Source: JAAYXE01 sp964391195
Lineage (GTDB): Bacteria; Chloroflexota; Anaerolineae; Anaerolineales; UBA4823
Direction of reading: 5' to 3'
DNA length: 64,000 nt
Assembly (NCBI GenBank): GCA_964391195.1
Contig: CAYMLG010000008.1
Span: 52,324 to 116,323 of the forward strand
Part shown: positions 1 through 9,231 of the stretch, one piece after another
Layout of the letters: each line of letters starts with the position of its first letter
Position numbering within the stretch: position 1 is the first letter of the stretch
The notes under the pieces: generated by a model
Databases searched by the model: none
The model's input: the letters and a program-made list of their open reading frames with translations, nothing else
What the model was told of the DNA's origin: nothing
Program-made: the position numbers and the translations under genes

Positions 1-748
1 GCTTCAGATCGGCGATGGCGATCAGGGCCGCCAGGACGATTATCCCCGCCAGCGGCGCCAGGTTAATCCGAGAAGCGACCGCCATCCCCAAAGCGATCCC
101 GAACAAGGCGCTCCAGGTTACGGCCCGCGGAGCGAACCGGTAGCCACCCGCCTCCACGCGCAAAGCCCCCGGCTCTTTGGCTAGGCGCACCGCAGCGTAG
201 AGCGCCAGCATGGTGAACAGCACCGCAAAGTTGTCCACGGTCATAAAGTGCGACTGCTGGATCTGCATCACCGCCAGAGAGCTGAGTGCCGCCCCCAGCA
301 GACCAATCCGCCAATTGTACAGGCGCTCGCCGGTCAGCAGCAGCAGGAGCAGCGACAGGCAGTCGGCGAAAGCCGAGAGCGCCCTGCCCAGCATACGGAT
401 CTCATCATAGCCGGTGTTCCCGGTCAGCTCACCGGCGGTGCGTACAATGATGATTGGCCACTGCCCCCATCGCAGGCGGTTATCCGGGCCGGGGTCCGTC
501 GGGTTGCCGGCCTGGTCGTATTTCTGGTAGGGGCTGAGCGGTGAGAGCCGGGTGTTGAAGTAGTCGCCCAGCGACTCGGGCAGGCTGAGCTGAGTGAGGG
601 TATTGGTGAGGCCGTACTCGTCCGGGTGCAGGTTGGTGCCCTGGTGCCAATCGAGCCCGGTGAAGCGGAACAGGATTCCGGTGAGCAGCAAGAGCAGCAG
701 GCACAGATCGCCCGCCGCGAGCAGGATGCGGGGTAAGGGTCGGGTCAT
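1..748 (-). CDS. Partial GT-C membrane glycosyltransferase (GT39/PMT-ArnT-like), 3' end beyond left edge
   Basis: The first 249 codons are present and the frame stays open to the window edge. A first membrane helix lies at residues 10-29. It is followed by an extracytoplasmic loop with the acidic motif HPDEYG (residues 41-46), then several Leu/Ala-rich helices including the stretch MQIQQSHFMTVDNFAVLFTM. A first loop with an acidic pair after helix 1 is the hallmark of GT-C transferases that use polyprenyl-phosphate sugars, and the HPDE form is common in Chloroflexi GT39-like proteins (family knowledge). The start ATG overlaps the stop of the DUF4037 gene as ATGA, so the two are probably co-translated. 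Donor and acceptor cannot be told from this fragment. Confidence 0.75.
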   Translation of the reverse strand, partial: MTRPLPRILLAAGDLCLLLLLLTGILFRFTGLDWHQGTNLHPDEYGLTNTLTQLSLPESLGDYFNTRLSPLSPYQKYDQAGNPTDPGPDNRLRWGQWPIIIVRTAGELTGNTGYDEIRMLGRALSAFADCLSLLLLLLTGERLYNWRIGLLGAALSSLAVMQIQQSHFMTVDNFAVLFTMLALYAAVRLAKEPGALRVEAGGYRFAPRAVTWSALFGIALGMAVASRINLAPLAGIIVLAALIAIADLK

Positions 749-1914
749 GGGTCTTGGTTTGATGGATTGGGATGGGGCAGCCCCGGCTCTTCTCCGGGGG
801 CATCGAACAAAGCGCAGGCCACGCGGCGGCAAAGCTCGACATCCTGGAGCACATCACTGGATGGGACCAGGAACTGGTTCACCGAGCCGGCATAGGGCGG
901 CAGGCGGCGCAGACCATCATCCTGAATCGCCGCGCGGCAGGCCTCGGCGAAGACTTCGCTGTGCAGCACCAGGAAGGGCCGGTTATGAAACGGGCTTACT
1001 TCCGCCGGGATGGGCGGGGTGATGCACAGCGAGTTGTGAAGTTCGGCTGCCGCCTGGACGGCTTGCACAAACCAGTGCTCCCGCTCGCGCCACTCCCCGG
1101 CCGCCAGTGCCCGTTCCAACGGCGGCCCGATCTGCGGGTAGCATGCCAGGCGCCGGAAGGCTGTGCCAAACCACTTGCTATAAGGGGCGTAGCGCTTTTC
1201 GATCAGGAAGCACAGGCGCATCACCCGCTCGGCCAGGCGGGCGGTGACCAGGCGGGAGCCCAGATCGTCCCCCGCCTCTCCGGTCCGCCCGAGGAAAGGC
1301 TCTTCCTGGGAGATGAGCATCCACTGGGCCGAGAGCAGGTAGAGCCAGACATCCCGGGGGTAGTACCGGAAGCGGCGCCGCACAGGTTCCAGATCCAGGC
1401 CGTCGTGAAATACGGCCCCGCCGGTCAGGCTGAGCAGGCGGTGCTCTTGGAAAGAAAGCCAATCGACCGGGCGGATCGCCGCGTTTGGGTCGATGCCCAG
1501 CTCGCGGCGGAAGTAAGCGGGTATGGTGTCGATCTCGATCAGGTGGTCCACCGGACCGTGATCGACCCGTTGGGCCAGGCGCACGCCTTCCTGGTCCGGG
1601 CGGCTGAAATGGGTTGGGTAACCGCCATAGGCGACTGGCAATTCCTGGCGCAGGACCTGATCGACCTCCAGGCGCAGTCTTTCGAAATCCTCCAGCGGCA
1701 GGAATAGCTGCAAGCGCGGCCCCCACATGTGGTCGCGGGACATGGGCGTGTCGAAACCGAGGACATCAGAGCCGAAGCCGATCAGGGCGGCTGAATAGGC
1801 GAGGCCTGGAAAATGCCGCTCCAGGATCGGGCGGACGGCTTGCTCGTAGAACCCCCGGTTTAGCTCGAGACCGGGGACGAACGCAGGCTGCGATGGATCG
1901 GAGTTACCTGTCAT
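745..1914 (-). CDS. DUF4037 domain protein (nucleotidyltransferase-like)
   Basis: 389 residues, no signal peptide, so cytoplasmic. Near residues 45-66 it reads GFGSDVLGFDTPMSRDHMWG: a Gly-Ser-Asp start and a later SRDH motif as in the DUF4037 family, whose fold is related to nucleotidyltransferases (family knowledge). A second acidic stretch, LIEIDTIPAYF, could supply another metal ligand (inference). The substrate is unknown. The gene overlaps ppc upstream and the membrane glycosyltransferase downstream by ATGA on each side, so the three form one tightly coupled unit, although no functional link between them is obvious. Confidence 0.75.
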   Translation of the reverse strand: MTGNSDPSQPAFVPGLELNRGFYEQAVRPILERHFPGLAYSAALIGFGSDVLGFDTPMSRDHMWGPRLQLFLPLEDFERLRLEVDQVLRQELPVAYGGYPTHFSRPDQEGVRLAQRVDHGPVDHLIEIDTIPAYFRRELGIDPNAAIRPVDWLSFQEHRLLSLTGGAVFHDGLDLEPVRRRFRYYPRDVWLYLLSAQWMLISQEEPFLGRTGEAGDDLGSRLVTARLAERVMRLCFLIEKRYAPYSKWFGTAFRRLACYPQIGPPLERALAAGEWREREHWFVQAVQAAAELHNSLCITPPIPAEVSPFHNRPFLVLHSEVFAEACRAAIQDDGLRRLPPYAGSVNQFLVPSSDVLQDVELCRRVACALFDAPGEEPGLPHPNPSNQDP

Positions 1915-4613
1915 CCGGTGTTTCTCAACCCGGCAGCGATGCCGTTGATGGTAAAGACGATCACTTCGCGCAAGGGCGCTGCCTCCGGCCCGTCCGCATC
2001 GGGCAGACTCCGCAGGCGGCGCAGCATCTCTACCTGAATATAATTCAGCGGGTCCACGTAGGGGTTTCGCAGTTGCACCGAGCGCTGGATGATGGGGTCC
2101 GAGTCCATCAATGCCTGCTGCCCAGAGATGGCCAGGATCGCCTCAGCCGTGCGCCGATATTCCGCCTGGATGCGGGTGAAGATCTCCCGGCGCAGTTGGA
2201 GGTCCGGCACCAGGTCGGCGTACAGCCCGGCGATCCCCAGGTCGGCCTTCAGCAGCGACATCTCGGCGTTTTCCAGCAAGGTGCGGAAGAAGGGCCAGCC
2301 GGCATACATCTCCTGGCACAACCCGCTCGCCAGGTAGGGGGCCAGGGCCGTCCCCAGTCCGTACCATCCCGGGAGGTTAAAGCGGCTCTGCATCCAGGAA
2401 AAAACCCAGGGGATGGCGCGGATATTCTGGACCTGCAGAGACCCGCTGCGGCGGGCGACCGGCCGGGAACCGATATACAGGCGGCTGATTTCGTCGATGG
2501 GCGTGGCCGCCTGCCAGAATTCCAGAAAACCCGGCGTTTGATAAACCAGGTCGCGGTAGGCCTGCCGGGCGCGGTCTGCCATGGCGGTCATCGCCTGCCG
2601 CCATTCGGGCTGCGGGTCTGGGGTATCGGGGAAGGAGGCGAGCAGCACCGCGCTGACAATCTGCTCCAGGTTGCGATGGGCGAGGTCCGTGTTCGCGTAG
2701 CGGACGGCGATGGTCTCGCCCTGCTCGGTAAGACGGAAGCGTCCATCGACCGTACCGGGCGGCTGGGCCAGGATGGCGCGGTTGGCCGGCCCCCCGCCCC
2801 GGGCCACCGTTCCGCCGCGACCGTGGAAGAGGGTCAGGCGCACGCCCGCCTCTCGACACACCCGGGCGATCTCTTCCTGCGCCTGGTACAGCGCCCAATT
2901 GGCAGCCAGGTACCCCCCGTCCTTGTTGCTGTCCGAATAGCCGATCATCACCATCTGCTCGCAGCCGCAGGCGTCCAGGTGCCGGCGGTAGCTCTCGTTC
3001 GAAAACAGCTCGCCCAAGATCTGCGGCGCGGCTTCTAAATCGTCCAGGGTCTCGAACAGGGGGACAATGCCGAAAGGCTCCACACAGCCGGACCAGCGGG
3101 CCATGAGCAGCACCCCGAGCACATCCGCGACCCCGCGGGTCATGGAGATGACGAACGGGCCGAGCAGTTCTCGCCCGTATACCGACTGCACCCGGCCGAT
3201 GAGCTGGAACAGCTTCCAGGTCTCCGCCGTATCCCTGGTGATCCCTGGATGGGCGGAGAGTTGCTGCGGTGGTTCTTCCAGCAGCCGAGCCAGGGTCTGG
3301 GCGCGAGCGGCCTCCTCAGCCTGCTCGAATTCCAGGTTCAGGTTCAGCGCGCGCAGAGTTTCTCCCAACGCCGCCTTGATGCGAGACGAATCCTCCCGCA
3401 GGTCCAGGCGGGCGGCGTGCAGGCCGAAGATTTCCAACTGCCTGCGGGTGAGGTCCAGCCCCTGGCGAGAGATGGCCTCCGGCATCGCCTCGCGGATCAT
3501 GTCGATGACGGTGATAAAGTCCTGCGGGTTTGATCTGGCCTGGTGAGGGGTTTGCTCGAGCAGGCGGGCGACCATGTCGTCCTGAGAGGCGCGCTCCAGG
3601 TCGTCGGCCAGCAGCGCCAATGCCAGGCGGTAGGGTTCGTTGGCGTAGCGCTGCTCCAGGTAGGCAGCGTGCTCCGGGAGGGGGTGGCGTTCCCTCAGCC
3701 AGTCTTGCAAGGCTTGAGTGGGCGGAATACGCTGCCGGCTGACGCTGTAGAAGCGGGCGTTCGCCTGCATCGCCCGGCGGAAGTGCTCCACCGCCAGGCC
3801 GCGGTGCAGGCGCAGGGTCTCCGCGGTGACCGCGGCGGTCACATAGGGGTTGCCGTCCCGGTCGCCGCCAATCCAGGAAGCCAGGGTCAGCCAGGCAGGC
3901 CGGGCGCTGACCTGGGGGTAATGGACGGCGAGGGCGGCTTCCAACTCGGCGGAGATGCGCGGCAGAACTTCCCAAAGGATCTCATCGATGAAGAACAACC
4001 CAATGCGTACCTCATCGGTGACGGTGGGGCGCGCTGTGCGGGCCCGGTCGGTGAGCCACAAGGCGGTGATTTCGGCCCGTAGGGAGTCGATGGCCCCCTG
4101 TTTCTCGCGTGGGAGCAGGCCCGGTGTTTGCAATTGGCGCAGGCTCCGGCTGATGCGGCGCAGCTTGGAGTGGATCGTCCGGCGGCGGGCTTCCGTGGGG
4201 TGGGCGGTGAGGACCAGCTCGATATGAAAGCCGTCCAACATCGCCTGCAACTGCTCGGGGGTGACGCCGCGGCGCTTCAACAAGGATACCGCTTCGGGGA
4301 TGGATTCGCCGGGCGGGATCGGGTAGAGCTCCGCTTCCCGGCGGCGAAGCGCTTCGACGCGGTAGGTCTCCTCGGCCAGGTTCACCAGGTCGAAGTACAG
4401 GGTGAAGGCCGAAGCCACGGCGCGCGCGGCATCGGGGTCAAGGGCAGCCACTTCATTCGCCAGGTCTGCAGCAGCCTGCGCCTCACCGCTGCGCCGGGCC
4501 TTGGCCGACAGGCGGATGCGTTCCTCAACCTCGAACAGCCAGGTGGATTCTTGCTCGGTTATCACTCGCCCGAGCTGCTCGCCCAACATGTGGATGGTCG
4601 CCGAGAGGTCCAT
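1911..4613 (-). CDS. ppc: Phosphoenolpyruvate carboxylase
   Basis: 900 residues, the usual bacterial PEPC length. It converts PEP and bicarbonate to oxaloacetate, refilling the TCA cycle in the cytoplasm. The visible signatures run in order: the catalytic His motif LTAHPTEARRRTIHSKL, GGDRDGNPYVT, YSDSNKDGGYLAANW, the glycine loop FHGRGGTVARGGGP, LTEQGETIAVRY, and the C-terminal end TINGIAAGLRNTG. All are intact, so the enzyme should be active. I start at the ATG at 4613 (MDLSATIHML). The frame runs open for 29 more codons upstream, but a TATAAT box ends 7 bases before this ATG, so the mRNA probably begins at the start codon. Confidence 0.96.
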   Translation of the reverse strand: MDLSATIHMLGEQLGRVITEQESTWLFEVEERIRLSAKARRSGEAQAAADLANEVAALDPDAARAVASAFTLYFDLVNLAEETYRVEALRRREAELYPIPPGESIPEAVSLLKRRGVTPEQLQAMLDGFHIELVLTAHPTEARRRTIHSKLRRISRSLRQLQTPGLLPREKQGAIDSLRAEITALWLTDRARTARPTVTDEVRIGLFFIDEILWEVLPRISAELEAALAVHYPQVSARPAWLTLASWIGGDRDGNPYVTAAVTAETLRLHRGLAVEHFRRAMQANARFYSVSRQRIPPTQALQDWLRERHPLPEHAAYLEQRYANEPYRLALALLADDLERASQDDMVARLLEQTPHQARSNPQDFITVIDMIREAMPEAISRQGLDLTRRQLEIFGLHAARLDLREDSSRIKAALGETLRALNLNLEFEQAEEAARAQTLARLLEEPPQQLSAHPGITRDTAETWKLFQLIGRVQSVYGRELLGPFVISMTRGVADVLGVLLMARWSGCVEPFGIVPLFETLDDLEAAPQILGELFSNESYRRHLDACGCEQMVMIGYSDSNKDGGYLAANWALYQAQEEIARVCREAGVRLTLFHGRGGTVARGGGPANRAILAQPPGTVDGRFRLTEQGETIAVRYANTDLAHRNLEQIVSAVLLASFPDTPDPQPEWRQAMTAMADRARQAYRDLVYQTPGFLEFWQAATPIDEISRLYIGSRPVARRSGSLQVQNIRAIPWVFSWMQSRFNLPGWYGLGTALAPYLASGLCQEMYAGWPFFRTLLENAEMSLLKADLGIAGLYADLVPDLQLRREIFTRIQAEYRRTAEAILAISGQQALMDSDPIIQRSVQLRNPYVDPLNYIQVEMLRRLRSLPDADGPEAAPLREVIVFTINGIAAGLRNTG

Positions 4614-4620
4614 AATGGGA

Positions 4621-4626
4621 ATTATA
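4621..4626 (-). promoter_or_regulatory. -10 box of ppc (leaderless configuration)
   Basis: Read on the minus strand this is TATAAT, followed by 7 bases and then the ppc ATG. With normal -10 to start-site spacing the transcript would begin at or next to the ATG. No Shine-Dalgarno sequence precedes the ATG and no good -35 box is seen. Confidence 0.6.
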
Positions 4627-4746
4627 TCCGTCTTTTTCGCGCAGGAGCTGCCACGAGCACTTTCGGCGACAGGGTTTCCGGTGGATAAAACTACAGCCAC
4701 CAGGCAAAAATGCCCTTATTGGCATAACCCCACCTGGGTGACAAAA

Positions 4747-4784
4747 GCGGGTGTACAAGGCGGCGGACCGCCTCGCACACCCGC
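4747..4784 (-). terminator. Rho-independent terminator after the ABC exporter operon
   Basis: A 17-base stem (GCGGGTGT...GGCGG against CCGCC...ACACCCGC, two positions pairing as G:U on one strand) with a CGGA loop. On the minus strand it is followed by TTTTGT. It lies between the last exporter gene (stop at 4808) and ppc. Confidence 0.8.
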
Positions 4785-4807
4785 CTGTAGCCGGGAAGAA
4801 TGCCTCG

Positions 4808-6040
4808 TTAGCCGCGCAGGGCTTTTAGGATGCGCTCCTTTTTGACCGGGTCGTAAGACAGCAGGGTGTCGGCGCGGAAGAAGCGGGCCGCCAGGACGAT
4901 CATCCCGTAGGTGACCAACGCCAAACCGGCCAGGCTTAGCAAGGTCTGCCACACCGGCACGCTGGTAGCAGCCATTCGGGTGAGCATGGTCAGGGGAGCG
5001 GTGAACGGGATCAGGCTAAAGATCTGCGCGGTCAGGCTATTAGGGTGCATCAACAGGGTCTGATTCAACCACAGAGGGATCATCAAGGGCAGCAAGACAA
5101 TGAAGGTGAGCTGGCCTCCCTCCTGAGCGCTGGGCGCCAGCGCCCCCACCGCCCCCAGCAGCGAAGCGTATAGCAGATACCCGAGCAGGAAGAAGAGCAG
5201 GGCCCACACCAGAAAACTCGCCGGCAAGTTGACCGAGGTCACGCTCTCCACGAAAGCGCCGATATTGCCGAGGCCGAGCATCCCGCCCCCCAACCACAGC
5301 GCCATCTGCAGCAGGGCCACCACGCTCAGGCCGAGGATCTTTCCAAACATCATCTGGCGGGGGTTGATGCTCAGCAGCAGCACTTCTACGGTGCGGTTTT
5401 CTTTCTCTCGCGAGACACTCTGCAGCATGTAACTGCCGCTCATGGTGATCATGATGAAGAGGATGAACAACACCGCATAAGGCACGATGAAGGCCATGGG
5501 GCCGCTCCCGCCTGCGCCGCCAGACTCGGCCTCGACCGGCGCCAGGCGTCGGCTTTCCACCACGCTGACCGGATGGCTGAAGGTCTCAGCCACGGCCGGA
5601 TCCCCGGCGATGTTGTAAGCCAGGAGCTGCTCGAAGTAGAAATCTGGGGTGGCGCCCATCGGGTCAAATTCAGCCTGCACAACGGTTAACTCACCGCTCT
5701 CGATGTAACCGGCGGGGATGAACACATAGGAGCCCACTTCGCCCCGCCTCAGGGCATCCTGGGCGGCAGCTTCCGTGGGATAAGCGATCAGAGAATCGGC
5801 CGGGAACTGCTCGGGGAACCTCGAGATCAGGCCGGCTTCATCCACGTAGCCCACCGGCTTCTGGTCCTGGAGCTGCTCCTGCCCCAACCGGGATCCTTCA
5901 ACCCTGTCATGCACCATGATCTGGGTGCCAATATTGAGGCCGACCAAGAAGAGCGGGAACAAGACCGTCATCACCCAGAAAGAAGGCTTGCTGAGGATGG
6001 TGATCAGTTCATACTTCATCATTAAGCGAATATTGCGCAT
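4808..6040 (-). CDS. ABC-2 type exporter permease (NatB-like), second of two
   Basis: 410 residues. A short cytoplasmic N-terminus is followed by helix 1 (SFWVMTVLFPLFLVGLNIGT, ~21-40), then a large extracytoplasmic domain to about residue 185, then five or six clustered helices to the C-terminus. This is the NatB/ABC-2 layout. It should pair with the neighbouring permease 6043-7269 and the ATPase 7262-8188 as a heterodimeric exporter (Na+-, drug- or lipid-exporting in relatives; the substrate here is unknown). Only 2 bases separate it from the gene before it. A strong terminator follows, closing the operon. Confidence 0.88.
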   Translation of the reverse strand: MRNIRLMMKYELITILSKPSFWVMTVLFPLFLVGLNIGTQIMVHDRVEGSRLGQEQLQDQKPVGYVDEAGLISRFPEQFPADSLIAYPTEAAAQDALRRGEVGSYVFIPAGYIESGELTVVQAEFDPMGATPDFYFEQLLAYNIAGDPAVAETFSHPVSVVESRRLAPVEAESGGAGGSGPMAFIVPYAVLFILFIMITMSGSYMLQSVSREKENRTVEVLLLSINPRQMMFGKILGLSVVALLQMALWLGGGMLGLGNIGAFVESVTSVNLPASFLVWALLFFLLGYLLYASLLGAVGALAPSAQEGGQLTFIVLLPLMIPLWLNQTLLMHPNSLTAQIFSLIPFTAPLTMLTRMAATSVPVWQTLLSLAGLALVTYGMIVLAARFFRADTLLSYDPVKKERILKALRG

Positions 6041-6042
6041 GG

Positions 6043-7269
6043 TTACCCCTCCTCCCGTCGCAGGGCTGCGAACACGCCTGACAAGTCAAGGTGCTGCCCG
6101 TAGCGCAGCATGCCTGCTCTGAAGATGCGCGCCGAAGCCCAGATGCTGAACAATGCTGTTCCGGTCAGGATCAGCCAACTGGCGACCACCTGCCACAGAG
6201 GAATCACCCCCATCCCCCAGCGCAGGCTGAATGTGACGAATGAGGTGGTCGGGAAAAAGGTCAGGAACAACACGAACGGGTGGTTGGATTCGGACATCAA
6301 CATGATCACAAAGATCGGTGCCAGGAAGAGAAAGTTTAACAGGCCGGCGACTTGTTGGGCCTGCTTCAACTCGGTAACCGCGCCGCCGATGGCCGTCATC
6401 ATCCCTGCGATCAGGGCGTAAGAGGAGATGAAAAACAGGGCGATACTCAGGATATATCCCCAGGGAAGGTTGAGCTGCAGCTTCCAGTCGAAGATCCGGG
6501 CTGCAACCAGGCCGCCGACTGCGATGGTGAACAGCCAGATCACCAGTTGTGTGAGAGCCACGCCCATCAATCCCAACGCTTTCCCGCCGATGAGCTGCTC
6601 CGGACTGAGAGAAGTGAGCAGGATCTCGATTGTGCGGTTTTCCTTTTCAGCAGTCACCACTTGCAGCAGGTAGCCGGCTGAAGTCATCACTACAAACAGA
6701 AACACGATGCTGGCGGCCAGTGGGAGGAAAAAACCGAGGACATTACTATCGCCTATCTCCCGCTCTCCGTCCATCGAACGGATGGTGACGTCTGCCCCTT
6801 CCAGCAATCGCCTCCGCACCCCGGAGTCGAGGTCTGCTGTCAGGTTATAGCGCAGCAGTCGATCGAACTCTGCCAGGATATCATCATCAGGATATTCATC
6901 CCAATAATAGAGGCGGACCTGGCGGTCGGATGTGAATTCCGGGGGGAAGACATAGTAAGCCTGGATCTCCACCGGAGGTACGTCTGACCCTTGACCCGCA
7001 GCCAGGGGTTCCAGAGCGAGCCGGGCGGAGGCCTCGTCGGGAAACGGGATCCATTCGAACTCGGCCTCCGGCAGGTCGTAAGACTCGATCACGCCTGCCT
7101 GATCGACAATCCCGATCGGCCGGTCATCCATGCCGGCCAGGGTGACGAATATAGTAATTCCCATGATGGCGATCAGGAACAGCGGGATACCGAGGACCCC
7201 AACCAGGAAGCCCCGGCGGGCCACCATCTTGAGGTACTCATGCCGGGCGACCAACCAGAAGTTACGCAT
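6043..7269 (-). CDS. ABC-2 type exporter permease (NatB-like), first of two
   Basis: 408 residues with the same plan as its neighbour: helix 1 near residues 20-45 (GVLGIPLFLIAIMGITIFVT), an extracytoplasmic domain of about 140 residues, then a membrane block. The conserved cytoplasmic segment EKENRTIEILLTSLSPEQLIG occurs here, and a close version occurs in the second permease (EKENRTVEVLLLSINPRQMM). The two are therefore diverged paralogues forming a heterodimer (inference). The 5' end overlaps the ATPase stop by 8 bases, so translation is coupled. Confidence 0.88.
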   Translation of the reverse strand: MRNFWLVARHEYLKMVARRGFLVGVLGIPLFLIAIMGITIFVTLAGMDDRPIGIVDQAGVIESYDLPEAEFEWIPFPDEASARLALEPLAAGQGSDVPPVEIQAYYVFPPEFTSDRQVRLYYWDEYPDDDILAEFDRLLRYNLTADLDSGVRRRLLEGADVTIRSMDGEREIGDSNVLGFFLPLAASIVFLFVVMTSAGYLLQVVTAEKENRTIEILLTSLSPEQLIGGKALGLMGVALTQLVIWLFTIAVGGLVAARIFDWKLQLNLPWGYILSIALFFISSYALIAGMMTAIGGAVTELKQAQQVAGLLNFLFLAPIFVIMLMSESNHPFVLFLTFFPTTSFVTFSLRWGMGVIPLWQVVASWLILTGTALFSIWASARIFRAGMLRYGQHLDLSGVFAALRREEG

Positions 7270-8188
7270 GGAGCGCCTCCTTCAGCGGTGACCCGGCCGC
7301 GCCCTGTACGGTGGAGACAAAGATATCCTCCAGGGAAGGCTCCTCGATCTGGAACCGTTCGAGGCAGAAACCTTCCTGCCCGGCGAGGGCGCGGAACACC
7401 AGCTGCGGATCGGCGCCGGGATCCAGGGACAGGTGGTAGGCGCCATTGGTCCGGCGGACGTCGATCACCCCCGGCAAACTGCCCAACTCGCCCTGGCCCT
7501 CGACAACGATCGCATCCCCCGCAAAATTGCGCTTGATCCGGTCCACCTCGCCATAAAGCACCGATTCGCCCTGGTTGATCAGCACGATCCGGTTGCACAG
7601 GGCTTCGACCTGATACATCTGGTGGGTAGACATAATAATGGTTTTTCCCGCCCGGCGCATCTCTTCGATGATCTCTTTGATCAGGCGGGTATTGACCGGA
7701 TCCAGGCCAGAGAACGGTTCATCGATCACGATCAAATCGGGGTCATGCAGCAGCGTGGCGATAAGCTGCGCTTTCTGCTGCATGCCCTTGCTCAGTTCCT
7801 GGACTTTCTTATGGCGGTGTTCCCACAGATCCAGGCGCTTCAGCCAGTCCACCAGGGCTTTCCTGGCCTCTTTCTCCTCCATCCCTTTCAAGGCGGCAAA
7901 AAAGATCAGGTTCTGCTCCAGCTTCTGATCTTTGTACATACCGCGCTCTTCGGGGAGATAACCGATACGGCGCTTTTTCTCTTCGGTGAGCTCCCCACCC
8001 AGAACAGACACGGAGCCCCCATCGGCTTTGAAGATGTCCATCATGATGCGGATCGTGGTGGTCTTGCCGGCTCCATTGGGGCCCAGCAGGCCGAATACCT
8101 CTCCAGGAAACACCTCGAAGGACACATCTCTAACAGCCTGAACTTTGCCGAAGCGTTTACGGAGTGAAGTAACTTTCAATGTTTCCAT
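7262..8188 (-). CDS. ABC exporter ATP-binding protein (NatA-like)
   Basis: 308 residues and the motor subunit of the exporter. Walker A is GPNGAGKTTT (~residues 36-45), the signature motif LSKGMQQK, Walker B LIVIDEPFSGLDP and the switch His in STHQMYQVE. The residues after ~225 form the C-terminal extension usual in NatA/CcmA-type subunits of ABC-2 exporters. It is the first gene of a three-gene unit. A TATGAT sequence about 60 bases upstream of the ATG is a candidate -10 box. Confidence 0.93.
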   Translation of the reverse strand: METLKVTSLRKRFGKVQAVRDVSFEVFPGEVFGLLGPNGAGKTTTIRIMMDIFKADGGSVSVLGGELTEEKKRRIGYLPEERGMYKDQKLEQNLIFFAALKGMEEKEARKALVDWLKRLDLWEHRHKKVQELSKGMQQKAQLIATLLHDPDLIVIDEPFSGLDPVNTRLIKEIIEEMRRAGKTIIMSTHQMYQVEALCNRIVLINQGESVLYGEVDRIKRNFAGDAIVVEGQGELGSLPGVIDVRRTNGAYHLSLDPGADPQLVFRALAGQEGFCLERFQIEEPSLEDIFVSTVQGAAGSPLKEALHA

Positions 8189-8430
8189 ATTTAGTCCTGT
8201 CTGAAGGGTTAACTTATGAATGAGAACGGATGCGCGTGATAAGCGTAATCATAGCCTAAAGTTTTCTGGACGATAGACCAACCTTGTACCCAATTTTGTG
8301 CACCTTCTTCTGCATGCCGATCATACCACCCGGGAAAAATACTGCCCTCCCTCCACAGACCAGACTTGCTCCTGACCTGCAGAATAGACACTGACCTGGT
8401 CATCAGACCAGGCCGGCGAGAAAAAAGCCT

Positions 8431-9052
8431 CCCAACCCTCACGCGCATCCGTATGGGCACGGCGGACGGATTTGCAGCGACACCCCGCACCGGGGTCGTA
8501 GGGCATGTTGCCATGCGACCGTATTTTGGTCGCCCTTGCCCGTGCCGGTGGGCGTAGGGGCACGGCGGAAAAATTCACGGTTTCGATTTATTTACGGTGC
8601 CGCCGTGCCCCCTCCAACCCCACCCTCACCCAATGCGTGGACCCCGGCGATAGACATGTTTTTCCCCATGGAGTGAGCAAGATCGGCATCTTACCCTACG
8701 CTTCTCCATCCACATCCGTATGCGCACGGCGGAACAATCCACGGTATCGATTGATCCATGACGATGCCGTGCCCCCTCCGTCCCAACCCTCACCCGATCC
8801 ACCAACCACACACGCCCACGCCACGCCGAGGTCGTAGGGCACGTTGCCATGCGACCGTATTTTGGTCGCCCTTGCCCGTGCCGGTGGGCGTAGGGGCACG
8901 GCGAGAGGGTTTACGGTATTGGTTGATTTACAGAGCAGCCGTGCCCCCTCCGACCCAACCCTCACCCAATCCACGGGCTACGGACACCCACCTCACACCG
9001 GAGTCGTAGGGCACGTTGCCATGCGACCGTATTTTGGTCGCCCTTGCCCTAC
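8431..9052. repeat. Mosaic of degenerate hairpin-forming repeats (REP/MITE-like)
   Basis: A two-part module recurs. Part A starts GTCGTAGGGCA(T/C)GTTGCC, contains GCGACC...GGTCGC and TTGCCCGTGCC, and is seen at about 8495-8568 (full), 8830-8905 (full) and 9003-9050 (truncated). Part B begins GGGGCACGGCGG, continues with about 30 variable A/T-rich bases, then CCGCCGTGCCCCCTCC and a CCAACCCTCACCC tail. It is seen at about 8557-8640, 8719-8800 (partial), 8892-8970, with tail fragments near 8431. Both parts are inverted repeats that could fold as RNA or as cruciforms. There is no coding potential. Confidence 0.8.
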
Positions 9053-9218
9053 CACACCCGCCCACCCGGCAACCCCGACCCGCTCCTCACCCGTGAACCA
9101 TAACCTCCGCCTCCCACAAAAATGGCCCTTTACTCTGCTCTCTGCGCACTCTGTGAACTCTGTGGTAAACATCTTCCGAACACAAAACCCCACCCAACCA
9201 GACACCTCATAAGTGATA

Positions 9219-9224
9219 TACAAT
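9219..9224 (+). promoter_or_regulatory. -10 box of the methyltransferase gene (leaderless configuration)
   Basis: TACAAT lies exactly 7 bases before the ATG at 9232, the same geometry as at ppc and the PP2C gene. There is no Shine-Dalgarno sequence between it and the ATG. Confidence 0.55.
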
Positions 9225-9231
9225 TACAGAC

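Larger units (their letters stand above)
8189..9231. other. Gene-free kilobase with degenerate repeats
   Basis: No credible gene. Short frames exist in all directions but have no recognisable domain and simply read through the repeats. The middle (about 8431-9052) is the repeat mosaic described separately. At 9143-9166 lies a CTCTGCGCACTCTGTGAACTCTGTGG-type sequence of a kind found scattered in many bacterial genomes and often mis-annotated as tiny proteins (general knowledge). The right end carries the promoter of the methyltransferase gene; the left end carries that of the exporter. Confidence 0.7.

Noticed and set aside
8431..9052. CRISPR array
   Set aside because: Repeats are long, imperfect, irregularly spaced and internally hairpinned, with no constant spacers and no cas gene.
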